Shown here: piece after piece, positions 8,767 through 17,220 of the stretch | Layout: every line of letters starts with the position of its first letter | Position numbering within the stretch: position 1 is the stretch's first letter | NCBI GenBank assembly: GCA_030041475.1 | Contig: JASHNU010000018.1 | Location: 50,163-114,162 of the forward strand | Source of the DNA: Candidatus Sulfotelmatobacter sp. | GTDB taxonomy: Bacteria > Acidobacteriota > Terriglobia > Terriglobales > Acidobacteriaceae | DNA length: 64,000 bases | Direction: 5' to 3' | Made by a program: the position numbers and the translations under genes | The notes under the pieces: generated by a model | The model's database searches: none | What the model saw: the letters and a program-made list of their open reading frames with translations, nothing else | What the model was told of the DNA's origin: nothing

Positions 8767-9954
8767 CTACGCTTCCCGCTGTGCCATCGTTTCAGCCCGT
8801 GTAAATTTCTTCCGGATGACCCTCACTTGTGTCGCACCGGCATTGCCGCTCAAAGTCTGGCATGAACCTTTGGTGAGCAACTCGTAAAGCTCTTCGTCGC
8901 GCAAGTACAGCAGATCGGGATACCTGGACTCGAGAGCTACCAGGAACTCGTCCAGAACTCGCAGCGTGGCGCTGCGAAAATCCCTTACCGTGGAATGAAA
9001 ATTGATGGAGTGGACGCAAACGACCGCCGGCATGCCGCGCGCAAAGGCGGCTTCCGCGCGCCGCACACACCTTTCAACCGAAAAATTCGGATCTACCGCC
9101 GGCTCAAACTCCACCGTGCGCGAAATGTGCAGAATGCCGTAGCGATCGAAGTGTGGGGGCGCAGGTGCTCCCGGACCGTTCTGCGCCACGCGAATTCCGT
9201 GCTGCGCCCACGCATTGTGCGTGTCGCCATTAGCGCGGTATCCGGGAGCACAGGCCGACCCCGGCAGCATCCTGAACAATGCGGCAAACGCTCCCACCGA
9301 GTGTCCAATCAGTTGCCGTTGAGTTTCCACGTGCAAGAACCTCTTGTCCTCCGGTTTCTCCGGATCCCAATATTCGTAGCCGATCCAAGGCGCACGCCAG
9401 AAGATGTAAGGCGTTCCGGCCTGCCAGAGCATTCGCATGAAATGGGCCCGCTCGCCGTCTCCAGCCAAATTGCGCTGCATCGAGAGGGGGCAAAAGTGCG
9501 TCGTGCCGTGCAAAGCCGGATGAAACACCCGGTCTCGAATGCCTTCGCGATAAGCCTCAATCAGCCCCGGCCGCCTCCATCCCTGAGGCAGGCCCTCAGC
9601 CAGCGCCAGAAGATGAATTTCCCGAAAATCTGCCGCGCGCATTTTGGCGAAGTCCAGGTTCGCCACGATGAAATTCATCTGCAAGCAAGGATGTCGGCCG
9701 CCCGAGTCGCGGTGCACCTTCAGGGTCGAGTTCAAGGCCGCCACATCTTCCGCCGTTTCGAGCGTGTAGAAATCGTACGGCTGGTCGCCCAGCGTCAGCC
9801 CCGCCGCCTGCAGTTGTTCCAGTCCCTCGTGATCGCGCAGGCCCACGCGTCCCCAGTCGTCACTCTGGAAGAGCACGAGCGGCCGCGTGAAATGAAAACC
9901 GGTCACAGGCAACAGATCGCGGCCCAACTGCCGAAGCTTTCGCACGAAACTCAT
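8767..9954 (-). CDS. Polysaccharide-deacetylase-like protein (glycoside hydrolase/deacetylase superfamily)
   Basis: 395 residues. The segment RPLVLFQSDDWGRVGLRDHEG near residue 25 resembles the first motif of NodB-type deacetylases, with a paired Asp on the end of a beta strand. A late strand has VVCVHSINFHSTVRDF, fitting a metal-binding His cluster. Overall it matches the uncharacterised deacetylase-like proteins of exopolysaccharide clusters rather than a classic TFDDG enzyme. No signal peptide is seen. Its stop directly abuts the start of the sulfatase-like gene. Function as an N- or O-deacetylase is inferred from motifs and context only. Confidence 0.6.
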   Translation of the reverse strand: MSFVRKLRQLGRDLLPVTGFHFTRPLVLFQSDDWGRVGLRDHEGLEQLQAAGLTLGDQPYDFYTLETAEDVAALNSTLKVHRDSGGRHPCLQMNFIVANLDFAKMRAADFREIHLLALAEGLPQGWRRPGLIEAYREGIRDRVFHPALHGTTHFCPLSMQRNLAGDGERAHFMRMLWQAGTPYIFWRAPWIGYEYWDPEKPEDKRFLHVETQRQLIGHSVGAFAALFRMLPGSACAPGYRANGDTHNAWAQHGIRVAQNGPGAPAPPHFDRYGILHISRTVEFEPAVDPNFSVERCVRRAEAAFARGMPAVVCVHSINFHSTVRDFRSATLRVLDEFLVALESRYPDLLYLRDEELYELLTKGSCQTLSGNAGATQVRVIRKKFTRAETMAQREA

Positions 9955-10015
9955 CGTGATGCGACCCCAGCCGTCATTTCCGGGCCATTAAGTTTGGACC
10001 GCCAAGTCCAAAGCT

Positions 10016-10729
10016 TTATTTCTTCGCCCATGCGCTGTAATTCGCCGTAAATTGATCGTTGTTGCTGCTTGCCATATGTTCCAGCACTTCGCCCCACAAA
10101 TTCAACATCGGGCAGATCGTCCATCGGTAAACTTTGCGCAGCGCCTCGTAGCGAGCAAAGATACTGAGACAAACATTCACGGTGCGAAAGAAGCCGAGCA
10201 GGCTGCCACCTTCAGGAACAATTTCCGACTGGCTGAAAACCGCGAGGAGTTGCCGTATCGCGGCGGGAAGAAAGCGCCATGCGTCTTCGTCGGCGTCGCG
10301 CACGCTCGCCGCCGGCACACTTAAGAACAGGCAACCGCCGGGCTTGAGCACACGATGGATTTCCGCGATCGCTACTGCAGGTTCGGGAATGTACTCCAAA
10401 ACCTGCGTGCAGATCACGAGGTCGAATCGATCGCTGGCCAATGGAATCTGTTCACCGCGCGCCACGATGTTCACCAACGGCGTCTGCCTCAAATCAACGG
10501 CGACATAACGGCGCAGGCTTCCCGCGAGCAACGGACGATACGGTTGAATGCGCCCGCCCAGGTCGAGCACGTCAAGTTCGCGCGGCTCCAACTGCGCCAG
10601 CCATTTTTGGAAAATGTCGCGCCGGCGCCGCAGTACGGGCCAGCTGGGATTGGTCAGCGACGGATACAATCGCTCCTTTGCCTCGCGCTCGACGTCCTCC
10701 AGTCTCTCCATATGCTCGGCGTTCGCCAC
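10016..10729 (-). CDS. SAM-dependent methyltransferase, class I
   Basis: 237 residues from a GTG start. An N-terminal helix precedes the SAM-binding motif LDVLDLGGRIQPYRPLL (about residue 52), then YVAVDLRQ (motif II) and FDLVICTQVLEYIPEPAVAI with IHRVLKPGGCLFLSVP, a standard Methyltransf_11 layout. An ATG six codons later (10711) is an alternative start. An AAAGGAG box lies at 10757-10751, rather far from the GTG. The gene sits between a 65-codon gene and the deacetylase-like gene in the glycan operon. It probably methylates a sugar or lipid-linked intermediate, but the acceptor is unknown. Confidence 0.85.
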   Translation of the reverse strand: MANAEHMERLEDVEREAKERLYPSLTNPSWPVLRRRRDIFQKWLAQLEPRELDVLDLGGRIQPYRPLLAGSLRRYVAVDLRQTPLVNIVARGEQIPLASDRFDLVICTQVLEYIPEPAVAIAEIHRVLKPGGCLFLSVPAASVRDADEDAWRFLPAAIRQLLAVFSQSEIVPEGGSLLGFFRTVNVCLSIFARYEALRKVYRWTICPMLNLWGEVLEHMASSNNDQFTANYSAWAKK

Positions 10730-10756
10730 AACGGCGGCCGCGGCTCATATCTCCTT

Positions 10757-10954
10757 TCAGAGATAACCCAGTTCCCGCAGCCGATCTTCGACCAGACGCT
10801 GCTCGGCCTGATCGAATTGAGCGCCTTCGTCGTGCAACAACTCACGCAACACGAAAGTGAGCAATTCCTCCACGCTCGCGAAGGTTCGCCCGAATTTCTT
10901 CTCCGCTTCCGCGCAAAGGTCGGCGGGAAGTTGCACATCCCTGGTTTCGGTCAC
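10757..10954 (-). CDS. Small conserved-type hypothetical protein (65 aa)
   Basis: 65 residues from a GTG start (10954) overlapping the flippase stop as GTGA, which argues that it is really translated. Acidic and helical: VQLPADLCAEAEKKFGR, then a predicted helix EELLTFVLRELL and a C-terminal QRLVEDRLRELGYL. The ending RLRxLGYL recalls C-termini of some acidobacterial type-I phosphodiesterase and sulfatase-like proteins, and one such enzyme is encoded four genes downstream (7240-8766). I do not recognise a defined family. No transmembrane segment or signal peptide. Possibly an accessory subunit in polysaccharide assembly. Confidence 0.65.
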   Translation of the reverse strand: MTETRDVQLPADLCAEAEKKFGRTFASVEELLTFVLRELLHDEGAQFDQAEQRLVEDRLRELGYL

Positions 10955-12537
10955 GCTTCCACTCCAGCACGGGTCGTGAGCACATTGCGAATCCGCGTCC
11001 AGATCGCAGTTGCAATCATTCGGTCGTCGGCATCCAATCCAACCTTGAGATTAACGATAACGAAAATTCCATAGGCCGCGGCGAGGGCGACGCCCACGGC
11101 AAGCCAGTCGTGATGAAAAATCTCGGAATACGTCTTCAGCACGAGCGTCACAGTCAGTGCAGCCGCCACCGGAGCCAGCAGCCGCAGATATCCGCGATTG
11201 TACGGAGAGAGTTTCAACGCTCTGCGCACCTCGATCAGGCTCCACGCATTCACGCCCGCATTGGTCGCCGCAGCCGCAACCGCTGCACCGACAATTCCCC
11301 AGAACGGCACCAGCCCGGCGCTCAAAGCCACCATCACTGCAGCCATCACGACTTGCACCTTCATCAATCGGCGTTCGTTGCCCGACATCAGAAGCAGGTA
11401 CCCCGCGGAGCCGACCCCGCAGTTTACCAGTTGGCCGCAGGTGCCCACGATCAGGATAGGCCAACCGATTTCGAAATCGTGCCCAAAGATGCGCATGATC
11501 GGCCGCGCAAAAATGAGGATCACCAGGGCAAGGGGCAATGTCAGCCCAAGCGCTGATTTGGTGAGCGACTGGTAGAGTCGCGACAACAAGGCGCGATCAC
11601 CACGGGTATGCAGATCGGAAATAGTGGGCGCAAAAACCTGATTAACCGACGTCAAGACCAGCGGCACGTAAACTACAAAAGCCGCCGCCACAGAGTAGAT
11701 GCCGACTTCCCGCGTGCTGCGATAAAAGCCCAGAGCGATCTTGTCGACCTGGGTCATCAGGAATTCCATGACGCTGATTCCCAGTGCGGTCGCGGAGAAC
11801 GACCAGACGTGCCGCTGCGGATACGATCCCTGCTGCGCGGCAAATCGCGCTTCCGGCGGCGTGAACCGGCGAACCGCGATGAGCAGAAGCAGGCAGACGA
11901 CAGCCGCACTCACAACGTTCGCCGTCAGATAACCGCGAAGTCCCCAACCCAACTCGATCAACAAGACCGCAATGAGCATGTTCAGCGGACTGCCCACAAA
12001 ATTTACGATCAACGTTCGCAGTTTCAGATCGCGGTATCCTGCCAGCACCTTGCCGTAAAAGGTACCGACAACGCCGAACACCATGACCAACGCAAACAGC
12101 GGCAAGTACCGCACCAGCCGGGGCGCGTGGTAGAAGTGAAGTGACAGGAACCGGCCCACAGCGAGGAAGACCACGGCCAGAACTACATTCGCCGCCAGGA
12201 GCAGTCCGGCTCCGCGCCACAACAAGGCATGCAACTCCTTAAGCTTCCCGGCGGCCTGGTAAGCAGCTACAAAGCGCATCGCCGACTGTGGCAGGCCGAG
12301 CGAATTGAAGATGCCGATGAATCCAATCAGCGTGATGCCGAGGGTGTACAGGCCCAACTGCTCCGCTCCGAGGACACGGGCCAGGTACACCTTGAAGGCA
12401 TAGCCGAAGAACATCGAGAAGAGTGTGCCGGCAAAAAACACTCCCGACTCACGCGAGATGTGTCCCACTTGGGAGCGAAATCGCTGGCTAGCCACGGCAG
12501 CGCTTTCGGGCGCCGAGTTGGCCGTTTGATGGCTCAC
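10951..12537 (-). CDS. Lipopolysaccharide/oligosaccharide flippase (Wzx, MATE-like)
   Basis: 528 residues with about fourteen predicted membrane helices. The start region SRESGVFFAGTLFSMFFGYAF and the segment RVLGAEQLGLYTLGITLIGF are typical of the Polysacc_synt / MurJ-Wzx superfamily, which moves undecaprenyl-linked repeat units across the inner membrane. The chosen start is GTG 12537, which overlaps the stop of the upstream gene (TGA 12536-12534). An in-frame extension of nearly 100 codons upstream overlaps that gene and is Arg/Cys-rich rather than Wzx-like. The 3' end overlaps the 65-codon gene by 4 bp. Together with the Wzy-like and Wzz-like genes it defines a Wzx/Wzy-dependent pathway. 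Confidence 0.92.
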   Translation of the reverse strand: MSHQTANSAPESAAVASQRFRSQVGHISRESGVFFAGTLFSMFFGYAFKVYLARVLGAEQLGLYTLGITLIGFIGIFNSLGLPQSAMRFVAAYQAAGKLKELHALLWRGAGLLLAANVVLAVVFLAVGRFLSLHFYHAPRLVRYLPLFALVMVFGVVGTFYGKVLAGYRDLKLRTLIVNFVGSPLNMLIAVLLIELGWGLRGYLTANVVSAAVVCLLLLIAVRRFTPPEARFAAQQGSYPQRHVWSFSATALGISVMEFLMTQVDKIALGFYRSTREVGIYSVAAAFVVYVPLVLTSVNQVFAPTISDLHTRGDRALLSRLYQSLTKSALGLTLPLALVILIFARPIMRIFGHDFEIGWPILIVGTCGQLVNCGVGSAGYLLLMSGNERRLMKVQVVMAAVMVALSAGLVPFWGIVGAAVAAAATNAGVNAWSLIEVRRALKLSPYNRGYLRLLAPVAAALTVTLVLKTYSEIFHHDWLAVGVALAAAYGIFVIVNLKVGLDADDRMIATAIWTRIRNVLTTRAGVEA

Positions 12538-14297
12538 GACGCCGACCTCGCGTCGGACTGTTCGCGCCGTCGGGTCAGCCACGACTCCAGCATGGCCGCG
12601 TCGGCACTTGTCGCAAGCGCCGATTGGGGTAAAGGATTCGGCTTCGCGTCCGCCCGCTGTGGAATTTCCGCAATCTGTTTCGCGTCCTGAAGCATCTCCC
12701 CGACTCCAAACCGCGCGTACTGTTGGACATATTCGTACGGAGAAAGCCTCAGCCATCCGCACAGAAAACAGCGAATACTTCTCTGTACACAGTCCATGAC
12801 GCAGCTGGATTCGACTGTGATGCCGAACCACGCCTGCGACATCAACTCTTCCGTAAGCGGTCCGTCGACCACGCTCACCAGTTTGCAGTCCTCCGAACTC
12901 AGAATCTCGTGGACCAACTTGCAGCGCTGGGAGCGACTTTCGAATGGATGGAGCTTGATGATCAGGCCGCCCCTTTGTTCACGGACCGTGCGGCACAGCG
13001 GTGGCAGGAGTTCACGATACACCTCTTCGGCGCGCATGCCTGCGCTTTCGTAGGGCTCGGAAAAGAAAATCGCTGAAGCCTCCGGCCTCTTCTCGCTCGC
13101 CAGTTTCCGGCTCGCCGGGCGCAGGAAAACGGGTGAAGGCGACCCAATGGCGACTCTATCGGCGGGGAGACCGCAGACCCGCAACAGGTAGTCGCGCTCC
13201 ATCTCATTCTTCGCCAGATAAACGTCGCAGGCCAGAGTCTTCAGCAAATAGCGCCCATCGAACGCACCGTGATGAAAATCGACAGTCGGAATTTTCCTTC
13301 TGGCGCCCAGCAGAACCGGTAGGCGCGTATACCGATTGCTGTCATCGCCACACAAAATTCCAGTTACTGGTTCGCTCTCCAGCACGTTGCGCCACGCATT
13401 TCGCGCCCCGATGCCGTCTCGAATCCAGCCAGGAACTGAAGCTAACCCTCCAGCCCGCGAGAGCGCATGCAGTTCCGCAAACGATTCCAGTTCGCTCTTC
13501 AACTCCGCCCACCGTTCAAGCAGCGACACGGCTTCCGCCGACCGAGCCTCGGCTTTGGCGTAAGAGGCAAGGTCCCGCACCACCATGTTGGAGGACGGCA
13601 CAAAATTCCTTCCGCTCTGACGCGTGGCCACGACCAGAAATGTCTGCTGCGGAAGCAGCTGTGCATACGACGCGGCCATGCGCGAGACGTTTCCATAGGC
13701 GCTCGGCACGAGTACTGCAGAATCGGCACACCGCTTTGACCTTCCGGCAAAACGCGAGCGCCACCGGTATCCCGAATCGTACTTATCGAGGATGATCTCT
13801 TTGATTTGCTCCGGAGGAAAACGGCGGAACATCCCAGCGTAGTGTCTCGCTCTCGCTGCCGATCGCGCCCATCCGCCCGGCTCAAGACTGCGGGGGGAAC
13901 GACCGAGCAATATCCCGAGCACACTCGCCGGTCCGCCCAATCGCGTGGCCCAAAGCTCAGCCGAAGGACTGATTTCACGGGCGACCCGCTGCAGCGCCAG
14001 AACATCCAAAGCCTCGTGCACCAGCAACAGCGACGCCAGATCCCACCAAACGACTCCTTCTTCATCGATTAAACGTCCCACGCCTGCAGAAAAAATCTGG
14101 CGCACCTGCCTTGCATCAGCAACTCCGTTCCTGAAGGAATCCGCACGCAAGATTGGACAACCGTACTGCCTCCCCCAATCGCCCGCCGAGAACTGCGACG
14201 ACCTGCCTAAGTCGACAAGCAGATCCCAGTGCTCGTGCGACCACGTTCCCTTTCGCGGCGAGTCTTCGGGATGGACCAGGAGAATGCGCATGGGCAT
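12534..14297 (-). CDS. Capsule-polysaccharide-biosynthesis-like protein (GT-B fold, function unassigned)
   Basis: 587 residues. An N-terminal domain begins MPMRILLVHPEDSPRKG. A C-terminal half carries VDFHHGAFDGRYLLKTLACDVYL, YLAKNEMERDYLLRVCGLP, IIKLHPFES and TEELMSQAWFGITVESS. The order HHG..., then KLHP..., then a late S/ESS segment resembles the capsule-synthesis (KpsC/KpsS-like) and CDP-glycerol glycerophosphotransferase GT-B folds, in which the KxHP motif contacts the nucleotide. Start is ATG 14297, with a second ATG two codons later; the upstream gene ends at 14314. It overlaps wzx by 4 bp. It may transfer a sugar acid such as the CMP-activated nonulosonic acid made by this operon, but that is a guess. 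Confidence 0.6.
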   Translation of the reverse strand: MPMRILLVHPEDSPRKGTWSHEHWDLLVDLGRSSQFSAGDWGRQYGCPILRADSFRNGVADARQVRQIFSAGVGRLIDEEGVVWWDLASLLLVHEALDVLALQRVAREISPSAELWATRLGGPASVLGILLGRSPRSLEPGGWARSAARARHYAGMFRRFPPEQIKEIILDKYDSGYRWRSRFAGRSKRCADSAVLVPSAYGNVSRMAASYAQLLPQQTFLVVATRQSGRNFVPSSNMVVRDLASYAKAEARSAEAVSLLERWAELKSELESFAELHALSRAGGLASVPGWIRDGIGARNAWRNVLESEPVTGILCGDDSNRYTRLPVLLGARRKIPTVDFHHGAFDGRYLLKTLACDVYLAKNEMERDYLLRVCGLPADRVAIGSPSPVFLRPASRKLASEKRPEASAIFFSEPYESAGMRAEEVYRELLPPLCRTVREQRGGLIIKLHPFESRSQRCKLVHEILSSEDCKLVSVVDGPLTEELMSQAWFGITVESSCVMDCVQRSIRCFLCGWLRLSPYEYVQQYARFGVGEMLQDAKQIAEIPQRADAKPNPLPQSALATSADAAMLESWLTRRREQSDARSAS

Positions 14298-14313
14298 GAT
14301 ATGCGGGATCTCG

Positions 14314-16092
14314 TTAAACGTGAGCGGAGGCCTCGGTGCGCGATGCCGCATCGAGCCTGGGCGTTGTTCCCTTGATTCTCTGCCAACCGACTACACGCTG
14401 CCGTACGAGCGAATACCGCCGTTCAAATCCAGCCTTCTCCAACCCTCGTATGGAAGCAATGTTGCTGGCCGCGCTGAAAATCCACGGCCACTTGCCTTTT
14501 TCGTGCATTCGGCGCGCGATGAGGTTCGCTGTGCGGCCATAATATCGGTGACCACGCACCTCCCGAGGAGTCCAGCAATCGAACAGCATCACGCAGTCCG
14601 CTCCCGGTGCTGTCACGTTGGCGTTCAATTCCGACAGAAAGAAACCATTGAAACAGGTGGCCCACGCCAAATGCAGGATTCGCCCTTCCTGATCGACCAG
14701 CGCAAAGCCCTCTGCGGTTCCGCTCCTTAGTCTCGCAGCCGAGCGTATCAGATATGCGGCTGTTTCCTTGTCACCGTTATACTGCGATGCTGCCGAGGCC
14801 AGCCGATTCAGGTCGAGCGGCTCCAGATTAGCCGGACACGAGCCATCGCAGACTGAACCATTCCATTCAAAGAAAAAGACCTGGGACTCCGACCACAGAA
14901 ACTCGCGAAACCGCCGGAACAGCCTTGAGATCGTGGCCGTAACGCCGTCACGGCGGATGCGCTCCCGCGACAACCGCAAGTATGCTACGCACGCGCGAGC
15001 AGCGCCTTCGAGTTCCCGCGAAGATTGAACGATTCGAGCCGCGCGGTAGCGCACAACCTCTCGCAGCTGCCGCGTCGCCGACGTTCTCAGCGTCACGCAG
15101 AGGGTTTCACGGCTCCGGTTCATGGATCGATCTTTGTACTCCTCGGCGCCCAGTCCAAGGTCGACCGTCTTCAACGCAGGCGTGTCGGCGGCTTCTTCAA
15201 TAATTTTGGCGAGCAAGCAGAAACCGGGAGAGAATTTTTCCAGACCGCTGTCGAAAGTCGGCTGGTACCAGAACCATGTATCCTGAAACTGAAAGCCATA
15301 GTTCCAGGCGAACACTTTTTCTCCGGACATCATGCGTGTTAACTTCAGCCAGCCCGATTCGCAGAGCAGCCGGGCAAGTTCTTCGAGAAACACCTGCCGT
15401 TCCGGCGACGCCAGGTTGCTGATGCGCCCTGTGACCAGGAATCTCGCTACGTGAGCTAGCACGAATTGATGCAGTATGGGCTGTACCTGTTCCCACGTTC
15501 GAGCGTGCTCCAGTCGCACCGGCTGTTCACGCCCCATCGCGTTCAGGAAACGGCGCAGCATTTTCTTGCGCGGCAGCACCGGTTTGGTTTCCGCCGGCCT
15601 TCGAGGCAGAGTCGCCAGACAAACTTGTGCGCACAGGTAGGCAGTGCGGGCAAAGTAGCGGAATCCAATCTGGCGTGATGCTTGCCTGAGAGCGGCAACG
15701 CTATTCGAGTCAGCAGGCAGGTTGGTCAGGGTTATGTCTTCGACTCCCTGACGCTTCAACTCCCCCAGCACGGCCGTGACGAAACTGGGCTTCTGTGCCG
15801 GTTGGGAGAGAAAGTCGCAGTAGTCGCCGGTTGTGGCGCAGAGAAACGTGACTCGGCCGCCATCATCAGCCGCCAGCGCCGCAACGCCGCTGAGGGACTC
15901 GTACAAGTCGTAAGTCAAGAAAAGCAGCGTGTGCAGCGTCGCGTGGTAGGCGCGTTGCACGGCGAGCGCCCACTCATAGGTGTAGAAAACCTGCGGCCGG
16001 TCCAGGCGCTCGACCAGCGCGTTCCACTGCTGGCGCAGCTTCGCATCCTCAGGAATTTCTTTAAGCAGGATTAGGCGCACGTCTCGACCCAT
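14314..16092 (-). CDS. FemAB/BioF2-like acyltransferase fused to a second GNAT-like domain
   Basis: 592 residues in two parts. Residues about 1-330 look like the BioF2-like/FemAB GNAT domain (PF13480 type): FYTYEWALAVQRAY near the N-terminus, an RKKMLRRFLNAM basic stretch, then YGFQFQDTWFWYQPTFDSGLEKFSPGFCLL, the hallmark acyl-binding segment. Residues about 430-590 form another GNAT-like fold with FALVDQEGRILHLAWAT, a RARRMHEKGK-type pyrophosphate loop and ASNIASIRGLEKAGFERRYSL, the classic C-terminal GNAT motif. Both could acylate amino-sugars. It is followed 17 bp later by the capsule-synthesis-like gene. In PEP-CTERM/exosortase-type clusters FemAB proteins act on glycans, but I see no exosortase here. 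Fusion order is visible; function is inferred. Confidence 0.75.
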   Translation of the reverse strand: MGRDVRLILLKEIPEDAKLRQQWNALVERLDRPQVFYTYEWALAVQRAYHATLHTLLFLTYDLYESLSGVAALAADDGGRVTFLCATTGDYCDFLSQPAQKPSFVTAVLGELKRQGVEDITLTNLPADSNSVAALRQASRQIGFRYFARTAYLCAQVCLATLPRRPAETKPVLPRKKMLRRFLNAMGREQPVRLEHARTWEQVQPILHQFVLAHVARFLVTGRISNLASPERQVFLEELARLLCESGWLKLTRMMSGEKVFAWNYGFQFQDTWFWYQPTFDSGLEKFSPGFCLLAKIIEEAADTPALKTVDLGLGAEEYKDRSMNRSRETLCVTLRTSATRQLREVVRYRAARIVQSSRELEGAARACVAYLRLSRERIRRDGVTATISRLFRRFREFLWSESQVFFFEWNGSVCDGSCPANLEPLDLNRLASAASQYNGDKETAAYLIRSAARLRSGTAEGFALVDQEGRILHLAWATCFNGFFLSELNANVTAPGADCVMLFDCWTPREVRGHRYYGRTANLIARRMHEKGKWPWIFSAASNIASIRGLEKAGFERRYSLVRQRVVGWQRIKGTTPRLDAASRTEASAHV

Positions 16093-16140
16093 CGTCGGAA
16101 AGCAGACCTCAGCACCGGCTGCGGCAAGTATGTAAGTGTA

Positions 16141-17220
16141 TCAACCCGCGAGAACCCGTGGACTCCAGCCGGCTCGCCGCTGTAGCCACGCATGGAAACC
16201 CGAAACATGCGCCTCAAATTCGGGCAGACTCATCTCTGCCGTGACGTGGACCCGCGGCAGTGCGAAGGGCGGAAGATCCGCGCCGAGCCCCCCGCCAAAG
16301 TTCAGGAAGGCAGCGTGGTAGCCCGCCTGTTCTGGAATGGCCAGCACCTGCGGCGATACCGACTGCGCATCTCCAAAAGGATAGGCAAATGCCCAAACCG
16401 GCTGCTGCAAGGCTGATTCGAGTTGCGTTCGGCATTCTGCGATCTCATATCGCGCCAGTTCCGGCGGCGATTGCGACAGGATGGGATGGCTCAGCGTGTG
16501 CGCACCGATCGCCATTCCAGCACATGCCAACGGGCAAAGCTCACTCGCCGTCATGAGCGCAAAGCGACGTGCGACTGGGTCTGCGCGATCGAGGCAGTGC
16601 GCTGCATCGAGTCCAAGTTGCGCACGCAAGGCAGAAAGAAAGGAAGTGCGCGTTTCCTGGCTAAGCCGCGAAAGCTTGTGCACGGAACTCCACCATAGTG
16701 CCCGCCTCTCTTCTTTCGACTGCAGGTCACCGAAGAGCGAAACCCCTTCATGCGAAATCTCGAAATGCCCAGCCGGCGCGCGGAGATACAGCAGGAACAA
16801 TTCCTCATACCAAAGCATCCCGCGCGTTTCAGAGCTCGAAGCGCCGGTCACGAAGAACAAACATTTCGCTTCTTCCTCTCGCAGGACGGGTAACATCTCG
16901 GTCAGATTGTTCAGGAGTCCGTCGTCACAGGTGAGAAGAACCGCGCGCGGCGGCAGTTCGCGCTGGCCCTCGCGCCAGGCCAGCACGTCTTCAGGCGTGA
17001 TCACCGAGTAATGCGCCTGGAGCAGACGCAACTGCCGGCGGAGCATCTCCGCCGAGATCAGGTTGCCGTCCAACGCCGGATCGATCGGTTCGTATTCTCG
17101 CGGCAGCACCCCGTGATAGGTGACGACCGCCAGCCCGCGCGGAGCCGTGCGGCGAAAGACATTGCCCGTCGACAACGACGGGTAGACCACCCTCTTCAGA
17201 AAGGGACTCACAATTTTCAT
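16141..17220 (-). CDS. Polysaccharide deacetylase (NodB homology domain)
   Basis: 359 residues. Contains the NodB motifs in order: LLTCDDGLLNN (motif 1, TCDDG with the catalytic and metal-binding Asp pair), GAHTLSHPILSQ (motif 2, HxxxH zinc ligands) and FAYPFGD (motif 3). These enzymes remove N-acetyl groups from glycans or lipid-linked sugars. Start ATG 17220 overlaps the NeuB stop as ATGA; a longer in-frame start 7 codons upstream is rejected. No signal peptide, so it may act on a cytoplasmic or membrane-bound sugar intermediate. It is the second deacetylase-type gene of the operon, alongside the PIG-L-type protein. Confidence 0.88.
   Translation of the reverse strand: MKIVSPFLKRVVYPSLSTGNVFRRTAPRGLAVVTYHGVLPREYEPIDPALDGNLISAEMLRRQLRLLQAHYSVITPEDVLAWREGQRELPPRAVLLTCDDGLLNNLTEMLPVLREEEAKCLFFVTGASSSETRGMLWYEELFLLYLRAPAGHFEISHEGVSLFGDLQSKEERRALWWSSVHKLSRLSQETRTSFLSALRAQLGLDAAHCLDRADPVARRFALMTASELCPLACAGMAIGAHTLSHPILSQSPPELARYEIAECRTQLESALQQPVWAFAYPFGDAQSVSPQVLAIPEQAGYHAAFLNFGGGLGADLPPFALPRVHVTAEMSLPEFEAHVSGFHAWLQRRAGWSPRVLAG

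Noticed and set aside
8995..10050. Long plus-strand frame (351 codons) across the deacetylase-like gene
   Set aside because: It is antisense to a well-supported minus-strand gene, has an Arg/His-rich biased composition and no recognisable domain.
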